From the NCBI RefSeq assembly GCF_003967035.1, contig NZ_AP018560.1, positions 1,449,001 through 1,513,000 on the forward strand: a stretch of 64,000 bases of DNA. Reading direction: 5' to 3'. The translations under genes were made by a program, and so were the position numbers. Position 1 is the first letter of the stretch, and each line of letters starts with the position of its first letter. Of the stretch, positions 28,084 through 40,868 are shown piece after piece. The notes beneath the pieces were generated by a model. The model worked only from the letters and a program-made list of their open reading frames with translations, had not been told where the DNA came from and searched no databases. Origin of the DNA: Aerosticca soli (lineage in GTDB: Bacteria > Pseudomonadota > Gammaproteobacteria > Xanthomonadales > Rhodanobacteraceae).

Positions 28084-29343
28084 TCACAGCAGCAGTTTGC
28101 GCACCTTGCGCAGCGCCTCGACGAAGGCATCGACCTCCTCGAGCGTGTTGTAGAAGGCGAGCGAGGCGCGCAGCGTAGCCGGCACGCCGAAGAATTGCAT
28201 CAAGGGATGGGCGCAATGATGGCCCGAACGCACGGCCACGCCTTCGAGGTCGAGCAGGGTGGCAAGGTCGGTGGCCTGCGTGCCTTCGATCAGGAAGGAG
28301 ATTACCGGCTCTTTTTCCCTTGCCTCGCCGAAGAGGCGCAGGCCGGGCAGCTCACGAAGCCGCTCGGTCGCGTAGGCGAGCAGGCGCTGTTCCCACGACC
28401 GCATCGCGGCGAAGCCGAGACCGGCGTAGTAATCCAGCGCCGCGCCGATGCCGGCGAAACCGGCGATGTTGGGCGTGCCGGCCTCGAAGCGGTGCGGCGG
28501 GTCGGCGAAGACAGTGCCGGAGAAGCGCACCTCGCGGATCATCTCGCCACCGCCGAAGAACGGCTCCATCGCGGCCAGATGCTCGCGCCTGGCCCACAGC
28601 GCGCCGGTGCCGGTCGGCGCCAGCATCTTGTGGCCGGTGAAGGCATAGAAATCGCAGCCCAGCGCCTGCACGTCGACGGGCCGGTGCGGCACCGCCTGCG
28701 AGCCGTCGACCAGCAGCGGAATGCCGCGGCGCCGGCATTCGCGCGCCAGTTTGCGCACCGGGTTGACGGTGCCGAGCACGTTGGACACGTGCGCCACGCA
28801 GGCGAGTTTCACCTCGGGTGTGAGCAGGTCGATGAAGCGTTCGACGATCAGCTCGCCACGCGCATCGATCGGCGCGGCCTTCACCGTCGCGCCGGTGCGC
28901 GCGGTGACGAGCTGCCACGGCACGATGTTGGCGTGGTGCTCCATCGTCGTGGTGAGGATCGCGTCGCCGGCTTTCAGCCTCGGCAGTGCGTAACTGTAGG
29001 CGACCAGGTTGATCGCCTGGGTGGCGCCGGAGGTGAGCACGAGCTCGTCGCGCGATGGCGCATGGATGTGTTGCGCCAGCCGGTCGCGCGCCCCCTCGTA
29101 AAGCTCGGTGGCTTCCTCGCCGAGCGTGTGCACCGCCCGCGAGACGTTGGCGTTGTGCTCGCGATAGAACGCATCCACCGCCTCGATCACGCCGCGCGGT
29201 TTCTGGCTGGTATTGGCGTTGTCGAAGTAGATGAGCGGCTTGCCGTGCACGCTGCGCTCGAGCAGAGGGAAATCCGCGCGCACGCGCATCACGTCGAAAC
29301 CCGACTCGCCTGCCGTGGCGACAGGCCGGGACGGCGGGCTCAT
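28084..29343 (-). CDS. sufS: cysteine desulfurase SufS
   Basis: 419 residues. PLP lysine in DFYAFTGHKMLAPTGTG and the group II active-site motif RSGHHCAHPLMQFF with its catalytic Cys. Supplies sulfur to the SUF Fe-S scaffold. No SufE/SufU gene follows within the window. Start overlaps the sufD stop (ATGA). Confidence 0.95.
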   Translation of the reverse strand: MSPPSRPVATAGESGFDVMRVRADFPLLERSVHGKPLIYFDNANTSQKPRGVIEAVDAFYREHNANVSRAVHTLGEEATELYEGARDRLAQHIHAPSRDELVLTSGATQAINLVAYSYALPRLKAGDAILTTTMEHHANIVPWQLVTARTGATVKAAPIDARGELIVERFIDLLTPEVKLACVAHVSNVLGTVNPVRKLARECRRRGIPLLVDGSQAVPHRPVDVQALGCDFYAFTGHKMLAPTGTGALWARREHLAAMEPFFGGGEMIREVRFSGTVFADPPHRFEAGTPNIAGFAGIGAALDYYAGLGFAAMRSWEQRLLAYATERLRELPGLRLFGEAREKEPVISFLIEGTQATDLATLLDLEGVAVRSGHHCAHPLMQFFGVPATLRASLAFYNTLEEVDAFVEALRKVRKLLL

Positions 29344-30653
29344 GTCTCGTCACCGCGGCGCAGATGGGCGGCCAGCAAGGCCGCGAGGCGCTCGCGCCAG
29401 TCGGCCGGTTCGAGATCCGCGAACATCGCCGCGCAAAACGCCTCGGTCAGCATGGATCTTGCCTGGGAGAGCGGGATGCCGCGGGCGCGCAGGTAGAACA
29501 GCGCACGCTCGTCGAGCTGGCCGACGGTGGCGCCGTGCGCGGCCTGGACCGCATCGGTGTAGATCTCCAGTTCCGGCCGGGTGTCGATCTCCGCCTGCGC
29601 CGACAGCAGCAGGTTCTTGCTGGTCAATGCGGCATTGGCGCCGTCCGCGCCCGGATCGACGATGATCGAACCGCGGAATACGCCCCTGCCCCGCGCACCC
29701 GCCACGCCGCGCCAGTCGGACGAGGACACGGTCTCGCGGCCGGCATGCCGGATGGCCAGTTCGCTGTCCACGTGCTGGCGACCGTGCGGGGCGAACACGC
29801 CGCGGTTGTCGAACCGCGCCCGCTCGCCGTGCAGAATCGCCTGCACGTCGTGCCGGACGAGCGCCCCGCCGAGCTCCAGTACATGACAGCGCACCTGCGC
29901 GTCGGCAGCCAGGTCGAGCCGTTCGCGACGGATCAGCGTCGCCTTGCCGGGCGCGGTCTGCACCTGCAGGTGATCGAGCCGGGCACCGGTGCCCAGACGC
30001 AGGTCGCCGACCGACGTGGCGAGGTAGTCGCCCGCATCCTCGCCCAGATGGCGCTCGATCAAAGTGAGCGCCGAACCCTCGCCGAGCTCGATGACATGGC
30101 GCAGGTGCCAGGTGCACGCGGTCGCCGCCGGCGCGCCGATGAAGATCAGCTGCACCGGCGCCGGTACGCGCACACCGGCGTCCACGCGCAACACCGCGCC
30201 ATCGGCGGCGAAGGCGGCATTGAGCCGGTCGAAGGCGTCGCCCGCCTCGCGGTAACGGCGCTCCAGCACGAACCGCAACGGCTCGGGGTCCTCGTGCAGC
30301 GCGCGGGTGAGCGGACGCAGGCTCACGCCCTCGGGCAAGTCGTCGTGCTGAGAAAGATCGGCACGATAGACGCCGTTGACGAAGACCAGACGCGGCCCCT
30401 CGGCCTGCGGCCAGGCCAGGGATGCGGCCGCCACCGGGCGCTCTGCCGCCTCATCGTCGCCGACTGCATAGCGGCGCTGGGCCAGCGCGTGCAGGGCGGT
30501 GTAGCGCCAGTTCTCGTCCCGGGTGTCGGGCAAGCCTCGGGCGGCGAAGGCCTCCAGATGCTCGCGTCGCGCGGCGTCGAGCCAGGCCAGGCCGCTCCTC
30601 GGCAACGGCGCGGCCGACTGCGAGTCGACGAAGGGAACGCTCGGACGGTTCAT
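29340..30653 (-). CDS. sufD: Fe-S cluster assembly protein SufD
   Basis: 437 residues. The SUF beta-helix domain (FDNRGVFAPHGRQHVDSE, GATVGQLDERALFYLRARG, LTEAFCAAMFAD) identifies SufD. Partner of SufB and SufC in the scaffold. Start overlaps the sufC stop (ATGA) and its own stop overlaps sufS. Confidence 0.95.
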   Translation of the reverse strand: MNRPSVPFVDSQSAAPLPRSGLAWLDAARREHLEAFAARGLPDTRDENWRYTALHALAQRRYAVGDDEAAERPVAAASLAWPQAEGPRLVFVNGVYRADLSQHDDLPEGVSLRPLTRALHEDPEPLRFVLERRYREAGDAFDRLNAAFAADGAVLRVDAGVRVPAPVQLIFIGAPAATACTWHLRHVIELGEGSALTLIERHLGEDAGDYLATSVGDLRLGTGARLDHLQVQTAPGKATLIRRERLDLAADAQVRCHVLELGGALVRHDVQAILHGERARFDNRGVFAPHGRQHVDSELAIRHAGRETVSSSDWRGVAGARGRGVFRGSIIVDPGADGANAALTSKNLLLSAQAEIDTRPELEIYTDAVQAAHGATVGQLDERALFYLRARGIPLSQARSMLTEAFCAAMFADLEPADWRERLAALLAAHLRRGDET

Positions 30654-31423
30654 GCCCCTGCCCCGGCCGGCTCGCCGCGCTCGGCCACCCAGGCGTAGCC
30701 CTGCGCTTCGAGTTTGTGCGCCAGCTGCTTGTCGCCACTCTGGACGATGCGCCCGTCGATCATCACATGCACGAAATCGGGCTCGATGTAGTCGAGCAGG
30801 CGCTGGTAATGGGTCACGACGATGAACGAGCGCACCGGTGCGCGCAGCGCGTTCACCCCGGCGGCGACCTGGCGCAGCGCGTCGATGTCCAGGCCCGAGT
30901 CGATCTCATCGAGGATGCCGAGCTTGGGCTCGAGCACCGCCATCTGGAAGATCTCGTTGCGTTTTTTCTCGCCGCCGGAAAAACCCTCGTTCACCGCGCG
31001 ATGCAGCAGTTCCTCGGAGATGCGCATCACCTTGAGCTTCTCGCGCACCAGCTTGAGGAACTGCATGGCGTCGAGCTCCGGCTCGCCGCGCGCCTTGCGC
31101 TGCGCATTGAGCGCGGCGCGCAGGAAATAGGTGTTGTTCACGCCGGGGATCTCGACCGGATACTGGAAGGCCAGGAACACGCCGGCGGCGGCACGCTCTT
31201 CCGGCGTCATCGCCAGCAGGTCGCGGCCTTCGAAGGTGACCGAGCCGGCGGTCACCTCGTAGCCCTCACGCCCGGCGAGCACCGCGCCCAGCGTGGACTT
31301 GCCCGCGCCGTTGGGGCCCATGATGGCGTGCACCTCGCCTGCGTCCACGACGAGATTCAGCCCTTTGAGGATGTCCTTGCCTTCGATGCGGACGTGCAGG
31401 TTTTCGATCTTCAGCATTGCCAT
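30650..31423 (-). CDS. sufC: Fe-S cluster assembly ATPase SufC
   Basis: 257 residues. ABC ATPase with Walker A GPNGAGKST, Walker B LGILDEIDSGLDIDAL and signature region FSGGEKKRNEIFQM, the SufC form. Gives energy for scaffold rearrangement. Begins 18 bp after the GNAT gene. Confidence 0.97.
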   Translation of the reverse strand: MAMLKIENLHVRIEGKDILKGLNLVVDAGEVHAIMGPNGAGKSTLGAVLAGREGYEVTAGSVTFEGRDLLAMTPEERAAAGVFLAFQYPVEIPGVNNTYFLRAALNAQRKARGEPELDAMQFLKLVREKLKVMRISEELLHRAVNEGFSGGEKKRNEIFQMAVLEPKLGILDEIDSGLDIDALRQVAAGVNALRAPVRSFIVVTHYQRLLDYIEPDFVHVMIDGRIVQSGDKQLAHKLEAQGYAWVAERGEPAGAGA

Positions 31424-31441
31424 GTTCTGTTCCTTGTCGAC

Positions 31442-31938
31442 TCAGGCGTCCGCCAGCTTTTTCAACGCGTCACCCTCGAGGCGACAGCCGAGCCACTCCG
31501 GCGTCAGTTGCGCGCCGAGCGATTGATAGAATTGGATCGCAGGCGTGTTCCAGTCGAGCACCGACCACTGGAAGCGCGCCAGCCCTTCCGCCGCGCAACG
31601 CCTGGCAAGAGTCACGATCAGCGCCTTGCCGATGCCGCGGCCGCGCCATGCCGGCCGCACGAACAGATCCTCGAGATACACGCCGTGCCGGCCGCGGAAG
31701 GTCGAATAGTTGTAGAACCACAGCGCGAAGCCGGCGAGCTCGCCCTGCCACTGTGCGATTTCGGCGAATACGCGCGGATTGGTCCCGAACAGGTCGCGCT
31801 CGATATCCGCGGGCGTCGCGTCCACTTCATGGCGAAGTTTTTCGTAGTCGGCCAATTCGCCGATCAGTGCGTGGATCGCAACCGCGTCTTGCGGCCGCGC
31901 CGGACGGATCACGAGCTCGGTTTCAAGAGACGCCCCGC

Positions 31939-31942
<4 letters not shown>
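31442..31942 (-). CDS. GNAT-family N-acetyltransferase inside the suf operon
   Basis: 166 residues from [19 protein letters not shown] core: [20 protein letters not shown] is the acetyl-CoA-binding motif A, and [14 protein letters not shown] is motif B. It resembles the diamine/spermidine acetyltransferase branch ([11 protein letters not shown]). Start overlaps the sufB stop by 4 bp and sufC follows after 18 bp, so it is co-expressed with the Fe-S scaffold. Its substrate and reason for being here are not known. Confidence 0.9.
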
Positions 31943-35780
<3,838 letters not shown>

Positions 35781-35786
35781 GGGTTC

Positions 35787-35813
35787 GCCCCGGACCCGCC
35801 GCGGGTCCGGGGC
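35787..35813. terminator. bidirectional hairpin between convergent amtB and dehydrogenase gene
   Basis: 13-bp perfect arms GCCCCGGACCCGC / GCGGGTCCGGGGC around one base. No T-run on either side; it sits exactly between two convergent stops, so a shared terminator is the likeliest role. Confidence 0.65.
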
Positions 35814-35814
35814 T

Positions 35815-37089
35815 TCACAGCCGCTCGTCCACGGCCGCGCTGGGCAGCACGGCCTTGACGTCATAGAGCACCGCGCCCGGCTTGCCGAAGGCGCGGATAC
35901 GCTCGGCCCCCATGGCCTGAAACTCGCGATGTGCGACCGCGACGATCAGCGCATCGTAGACGCCCGCGGGTATCTCCGCGAGCAGTCGCAGGTGGCATGT
36001 CCGCTCCGCTTCCGCCGCATCTGCCCAGGGATCGTAGACGTCCACCTGCGCGCCGGCGGCGGCCAGTTCGCGCACGATGTCGACGACCCGCGTGTTGCGT
36101 AGGTCCGGACAGTTCTCCTTGAAGGCGAGCCCGAGCACCAGCACGCGCGCGCCGGCGATCGCCCGCCCCCGCTCGCTCATCAAGCGGATCACGCGGTCGG
36201 CCACGTAGGTGCCCATGCGGCTGTTGATGCGGCGCGCGGCGAGGATCAGCTCCGGGTGATAACCGGTGACCTCGGCCTTGTGGGTGAGGTAGTAAGGATC
36301 GACGCCGATGCAGTGGCCGCCGACCAGCCCCGGGCGAAACGGCAGGAAGTTCCATTTGGTGCCCGCCGCCTCGAGCACTTCCAGGGTGTCGATGCCGAGC
36401 CGCTGGAAGATCAGCGCCAGCTCGTTGACCAGGGCGATGTTGACGTCGCGCTGCACGTTCTCGATCACCTTGGCCGCCTCGGCGACGCGGATGGAAGAGG
36501 TCTTGAAGGTGCCGGCGCGGATGATGGTGCGGTAGAGCGCATCGACCCGTTCGGCCGTCTCGGGCGTGGAGCCGGAGGTGAGCTTGACGATGTCGGTCAC
36601 CCGCCGCGCGTGGTCGCCGGGGTTGATCCGTTCCGGGCTGTAGCCGCAGAAGAAATCGCGGTTGAAGACCAGCCCCGAGGCCTCCTCCAGCACCGGCACG
36701 CACACTTCCTCGGTGGTGCCGGGATAGACGGTGGACTCGAACACCACGAGGTCGCCGGGGGCGAGCATGCGTCCGAGCAGGCGGCAGGCCGAAAGCAGCG
36801 GCGTGAGATCCGGGCGCTGCGCCTCGTCGATCGGTGTCGGCACGGTGACGATGTAGACGTTGCAGTCGCGAAGATCCTCTGGCGAGGCGCTGAGCCTGAG
36901 ACGCCCGGCGGCGGCAAGCTCCGCGTCAGGGACCTCGCGGGTGCGATCGTGGCCGCGGGCAAGCTCGGCGATCCGGTCGGGATCGATGTCGAAGCCCACG
37001 GTGTCGAAATGCCGGCCGAACGCCGCGGCCAGCGGCAGGCCGACATATCCGAGTCCGAGGATGCCAAGGCGCGGCGGGGAGGCGAGCAT
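35815..37089 (-). CDS. UDP-N-acetylhexosamine 6-dehydrogenase (TviB/WbpA type)
   Basis: 424 residues from ATG 37089; a GTG at 37101 is an alternative. NAD motif LGILGLGYVGLPLA, TVPTPIDEAQRPDL, central FFCGYSPERINPGD, active-site Cys in GGHCIGVDPYYLTHKA, and GLAFKENCPDLRNT. These are the Vi-antigen TviB/WbpA/WbpO marks: oxidation of UDP-HexNAc to the uronic acid for surface polysaccharide. No other polysaccharide genes adjoin it. Confidence 0.9.
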   Translation of the reverse strand: MLASPPRLGILGLGYVGLPLAAAFGRHFDTVGFDIDPDRIAELARGHDRTREVPDAELAAAGRLRLSASPEDLRDCNVYIVTVPTPIDEAQRPDLTPLLSACRLLGRMLAPGDLVVFESTVYPGTTEEVCVPVLEEASGLVFNRDFFCGYSPERINPGDHARRVTDIVKLTSGSTPETAERVDALYRTIIRAGTFKTSSIRVAEAAKVIENVQRDVNIALVNELALIFQRLGIDTLEVLEAAGTKWNFLPFRPGLVGGHCIGVDPYYLTHKAEVTGYHPELILAARRINSRMGTYVADRVIRLMSERGRAIAGARVLVLGLAFKENCPDLRNTRVVDIVRELAAAGAQVDVYDPWADAAEAERTCHLRLLAEIPAGVYDALIVAVAHREFQAMGAERIRAFGKPGAVLYDVKAVLPSAAVDERL

Positions 37090-37185
37090 GTCGGGATGCA
37101 CTTTGACCAAGAGAAGGCTCGCAAGGTTACCGAAAAAGCCCACCCGGCTAAGCTTGAGGGTCTGCCGTGCCGAGATTGCCCGCCG

Positions 37186-38196
37186 ATGACCTTCCCTGCC
37201 GACCGCACCGATCCCCGTCTGGCCTTCGCCCGCCGCGCCTTGCGCGATCCCGCCGCCATGCTGGAGCCGATCGCCGGCGATGCCAGCCTGCGCAGCTACT
37301 GGCGCGTGCACGCTGACGGCAGGCACTGCTTGGTGATGGATGCCCCGCCCGACCAGGAAGACCTGCGCCCCTGGCTCACGATCCGCGAGCGGCTGGCCGC
37401 GGCCGGCCTGCGCGTGCCGGCGGTGTATGCCCAAGACCTCGCCGCCGGCTTCCTGCTGATCGAGGATCTCGGCCCCCGGCTTTATCTCGACGCGCTCGAT
37501 GAAACCAGCGCCGACGCGCTCTACGACGATGCCCTGGACGCCCTGTTCGTCATGCAGACCCGCGTCGAACACCGCGACCTGCCGCCGTTCGATTGGCCAA
37601 TGCTGGTGCAGGGCCTCGAAGTGATGCCCGAGTGGTTCCTGCGCCGGCACCTGGGCCACACGCCTTCCTGCGCCGAATGGGACGTGCTGGAGGCGGCCTT
37701 CGACGTGATCGTGCGCAATGCGCTGGAACAGCCGCGCCGCTTCGTGCACCGCGACTACCACAGCCGCAACCTGCTGGTGGTCAGCGAGAACAATCCCGGC
37801 ATCATCGACTTCCAGGGCGCACGCTCCGGGTCGATCACCTACGACCTCGCCTCGCTGCTGCGTGATGCCTATGTCGTCTGGCCACGCGAGCGCGTGGAAA
37901 CATGGGCGGAGGGCTATCGGCGGCGCCTCGTCGCGGCCGGCGTCATCGACGCCGCGGTGGACGCGGCGCGCTTCCGGCGCTGGTTCGATCTGACCGGCCT
38001 GCATCGCCACGTGCGCGTGCTCGGCCAGTTCTATCGGCTGCATTACCGCGACGGCAAATCCGGCTATCTGCAGGATGTGCCGGCGGTCTATCGCTATGTC
38101 GTCGAAGTGGCCGCGCGCTATCCGGAGCTGGCCGATTTCGCCGCGCTGATCGAACGCCACGCCCAAGGCCGCAACCTCGCCGAGGCCGCGCCATGA
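37186..38196 (+). CDS. amgK: anomeric sugar kinase AmgK (MurNAc/GlcNAc kinase)
   Basis: 336 residues, aminoglycoside-phosphotransferase fold: HRDYHSRNLLV catalytic loop and IIDFQGARSGSITYDLASLL metal motif. Adjacent and coupled (ATGA) to MurU, the arrangement of the Pseudomonas peptidoglycan-recycling bypass, which phosphorylates MurNAc at C1. This pathway confers intrinsic fosfomycin tolerance in pseudomonads. Confidence 0.92.
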   Translation: MTFPADRTDPRLAFARRALRDPAAMLEPIAGDASLRSYWRVHADGRHCLVMDAPPDQEDLRPWLTIRERLAAAGLRVPAVYAQDLAAGFLLIEDLGPRLYLDALDETSADALYDDALDALFVMQTRVEHRDLPPFDWPMLVQGLEVMPEWFLRRHLGHTPSCAEWDVLEAAFDVIVRNALEQPRRFVHRDYHSRNLLVVSENNPGIIDFQGARSGSITYDLASLLRDAYVVWPRERVETWAEGYRRRLVAAGVIDAAVDAARFRRWFDLTGLHRHVRVLGQFYRLHYRDGKSGYLQDVPAVYRYVVEVAARYPELADFAALIERHAQGRNLAEAAP

Positions 38197-38873
38197 GACA
38201 CGCGCTGATCTTCGCCGCCGGCCGCGGCGAGCGCATGCGCCCGCTCACCGAGCGCACGCCCAAGCCGTTCCTGCCGGTGGGCGGCAAACCGCTGATCGTC
38301 TGGCACCTGGAAAAACTCGCCGCCGCCGACGTGCGCTACATCGTGATCAACACCTCGCACCTGGCCGAGCAGTTCGCGGAAACGCTCGGCGATGGCGCGC
38401 GCTGGGGCCTGCGCATCCGCTACGCCTACGAAGGCCCGGAGCCGCTGGAAACCGGCGGCGGCATGCGCAACGCGCTCGCCCTGCTCGGCGACGCGCCCTT
38501 CATCGCGGTCAGCGCCGACATCTGGAGCGACGTCGACTACGCCGTGCTGCCCGCCGAGCCGGTCGGTCTCGCGCATCTGCTGATGGTGCCCAACCCGCCC
38601 TGGTATGCCGAAGGCGACTTCGTGCTCGACGCCGACGGCCGCCTGCACGCGGATGGACCCGGCGAGCGGCTGACCTTCGCCAACATCGGCGTCTATCGGC
38701 CGGCATTCATCCGCGACCACGCCCCCGGATGCTTCAAGCTGCGTCCGCTCTTCGAACAGGCGATGCGCGAGGGTAAGGTCACTGGCGCCCGTCACCTCGG
38801 GCGCTGGCACAACGTGGGCACGCCCGCGCAGCTTACCGAACTGGATGCCAGGCTGCGAGCCGACCTCCGCTGA
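38193..38873 (+). CDS. murU: MurNAc-1-phosphate uridylyltransferase MurU
   Basis: 226 residues. Nucleotidyltransferase motif MRHALIFAAGRGERMRPLTE with KPFLPVGGKPL, then GGGMRNAL and DIWSD. Short form without hexapeptide repeats, like Pseudomonas MurU. Makes UDP-MurNAc, bypassing MurA. Overlaps the AmgK stop. Confidence 0.93.
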   Translation: MRHALIFAAGRGERMRPLTERTPKPFLPVGGKPLIVWHLEKLAAADVRYIVINTSHLAEQFAETLGDGARWGLRIRYAYEGPEPLETGGGMRNALALLGDAPFIAVSADIWSDVDYAVLPAEPVGLAHLLMVPNPPWYAEGDFVLDADGRLHADGPGERLTFANIGVYRPAFIRDHAPGCFKLRPLFEQAMREGKVTGARHLGRWHNVGTPAQLTELDARLRADLR

Positions 38874-38880
38874 GGCCGGC

Positions 38881-39876
38881 TCAACGATTCACCGCGGCCG
38901 GCGCCTGCAGCGCGGCACCGGTGACCGTCGGCATGAGCGGCGGGGACGGCGCGCCGTTGGCCGGCGGCGAGGCCTTGTCGCCGGCATCCTCGCCGCCGGT
39001 CTCCTGCGCCCAGCTGGCCGCCTCGGCCTGCTGGGTCATCACGATGATGCTGATGCGCCGGTTGATCGGATCGCCGGGATGCGTCTTGTCGAAAGGCACC
39101 GAGGCGGCCAGACCGACCACCCGCGCCACCTTGTCCTCGGCAAGGCCGCCTTCCAGCAAGGCCCGGCGCGCCGCGTTGGCGCGGTCGGCCGAAAGCTCCC
39201 AGTTGCTGTAGTGGGCATCGTTGTAGGGCGCATCGTCGGTGTGCCCGGAGATGGCGATGCGGTTGGGCACGCGGTTGATGAAGGCGGCCAGCTCGCGCAG
39301 GATGGCCTGCGTATAGGGCTTGAGCTGCGCCTGGCCGGAATCGAACATCGGCCGGTTGAGTTTGTCGACGATCTGGATGCGCAGCCCTTCCGGCGTGATG
39401 TCGATCAGCAGCTGGTCCTTGAACGGCGCCAGCGCCTGGCTGCTCTGGATCGCCGCCTGCAACTGCTGCATCAGTTCGTCCAGCCGCGCGCGCTCGAGCT
39501 GGCGGGCATCCTTCTCGCTGACCTTGCGCTCCGCGCTGGCCGCACTGGCGCCCTGCTTGTCCTTGCCGGGCCCGCGCGGCAGATCCATCGCGCCGCCGAG
39601 CTTGATGAGGCTGTTGCTGGCGCCACCCGGTCCCATGCGCCCGGGCGGCGCCACGGTCGCGGTGCCCCGGGTCAGGCTGGGGTTCTTGAAATATTCCGAG
39701 ATCGCCGCGCGCTGCTCGCGCGTGCCGGCGCCGACCAGCCACATCACCAGGAAGAACGCCATCATCGCGGTGACGAAGTCGGCATAGGCGACCTTCCAGG
39801 CGCCGCCGTGATGGCCATGGCCGCCACGGCGGACCTTGCGGATGACGATCGGCGTCTCCGGGGCCTCCTCGCTCAT
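38881..39876 (-). CDS. motB: flagellar motor protein MotB
   Basis: 331 residues. A basic N-terminus (GGHGHHGGAWKVAYADFVTAMM) leads into one membrane helix with the motor Asp region ADFVTAMMAFFLVMWL, then a plug and an OmpA-like peptidoglycan-binding domain (ISGHTDDAPY, NWELSADRANAARRAL). Stator with MotA. Translation coupled to motA (ATGA). Confidence 0.96.
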   Translation of the reverse strand: MSEEAPETPIVIRKVRRGGHGHHGGAWKVAYADFVTAMMAFFLVMWLVGAGTREQRAAISEYFKNPSLTRGTATVAPPGRMGPGGASNSLIKLGGAMDLPRGPGKDKQGASAASAERKVSEKDARQLERARLDELMQQLQAAIQSSQALAPFKDQLLIDITPEGLRIQIVDKLNRPMFDSGQAQLKPYTQAILRELAAFINRVPNRIAISGHTDDAPYNDAHYSNWELSADRANAARRALLEGGLAEDKVARVVGLAASVPFDKTHPGDPINRRISIIVMTQQAEAASWAQETGGEDAGDKASPPANGAPSPPLMPTVTGAALQAPAAVNR

Positions 39877-40745
39877 GCCGCCGCCCCGGCGCGGGCCTCG
39901 CCCTTGAGATGGTCCTCCAGATCCTGGAAGCTCGGCCGTTCACGCGCGGACAGTGCCTTGCGTGCGAACTCGACCGCCACCTTCGGGTTGTAGCCGCGCA
40001 GGCTGGCCATGAGCGCCACCTTCACGCACTCGAAGGCCTTGCCGTCCTCCTGCACCCGCGCCTCCATGGCCGACGCCAGCGGGCCGATGAAGCCGTAGCA
40101 GAGCAGGATGCCGAGGAAGGTGCCCACCAGCGCCCCGGCCACGTGCATGCCGATCCGGCTGGTGTCCTCCCCCAGCTGCGACATGGTGGTGACGATGCCC
40201 ATGACCGCCGCCACGATGCCGAAGCCGGGCAAGGCATCGGCCATCTTCATCACGGCCGCCGCCGGCGCCTCGGCTTCGCGATGGTGGTTTTCCAGTTCCA
40301 GGTCGAGCAGTTGCTCGAGCTCGAACGGATTCATGTTGCCGCCGACGATCAGGCGCAGGCAGTCGGTGGTGAACTCGATCAGGTGGTGTTCGCGCACCAG
40401 CCGGGGGTAGGCGCTGAAGATCGAGCTGGACTGCGGATCCTCGATATGCGCCTCGAGCCCGAGCACGCCTTCCTTGCGGATCACGCCGAAGATGTCGTAG
40501 AGCATCGACAAGAGATCCACGTAGTCCTGGCGTCGATAGCGCGGCCCCTTGAGCAGGGCCAGCGCATCGTGCATCGCGGCCTTGACCACCTTGGGCGGAT
40601 TGGCGGTGAGGAAGGCGCCAAACGCGCCGCCGGCGATGATCAGCAGCTCGTAGGGCTGCCACAGCGCGAGCAGCTGGCCGTGCGACAGCACGAAGCCGCC
40701 CAGCACGCAGGCCAGGACGACCAGAGAACCCACGATGACCAGCAT
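39873..40745 (-). CDS. motA: flagellar motor protein MotA
   Basis: 290 residues, four membrane helices. MotA signature ADALPGFGIVAAVMGIV with GTFLGILLCYGFIGP, cytoplasmic loop with charged residues between. Proton channel of the flagellar stator. Preceded by a sigma28 promoter. Confidence 0.97.
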   Translation of the reverse strand: MLVIVGSLVVLACVLGGFVLSHGQLLALWQPYELLIIAGGAFGAFLTANPPKVVKAAMHDALALLKGPRYRRQDYVDLLSMLYDIFGVIRKEGVLGLEAHIEDPQSSSIFSAYPRLVREHHLIEFTTDCLRLIVGGNMNPFELEQLLDLELENHHREAEAPAAAVMKMADALPGFGIVAAVMGIVTTMSQLGEDTSRIGMHVAGALVGTFLGILLCYGFIGPLASAMEARVQEDGKAFECVKVALMASLRGYNPKVAVEFARKALSARERPSFQDLEDHLKGEARAGAAA

Positions 40746-40779
40746 GACACCCCCGCGACGGACGGCTCCAATGTCGCCT

Positions 40780-40806
40780 AGATCGGCGCGACCCGCCAGA
40801 AATTGA
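40780..40806 (-). promoter_or_regulatory. sigma28 (FliA) promoter of motAB
   Basis: Minus strand: TCAATTTC (-35, 40799-40806), 11-nt spacer, GCCGATCT (-10, 40780-40787), close to the consensus TAAAGTTT-N11-GCCGATAA. It lies 35 bp before motA, as expected for a class III flagellar operon. Confidence 0.85.
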
Positions 40807-40868
40807 GCCGCCCGGCCACGCCTGCGGCAAGCTGCCGCGCACCCGGCGGCGCGGCAGCCCGGGGCGGC

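Noticed and set aside
27010..29496. 828-codon plus-strand ORF across the PilZ, PIG-L and sufS region
   Set aside because: Runs antisense through three genes with clear motifs; long open shadows are common at this GC content.
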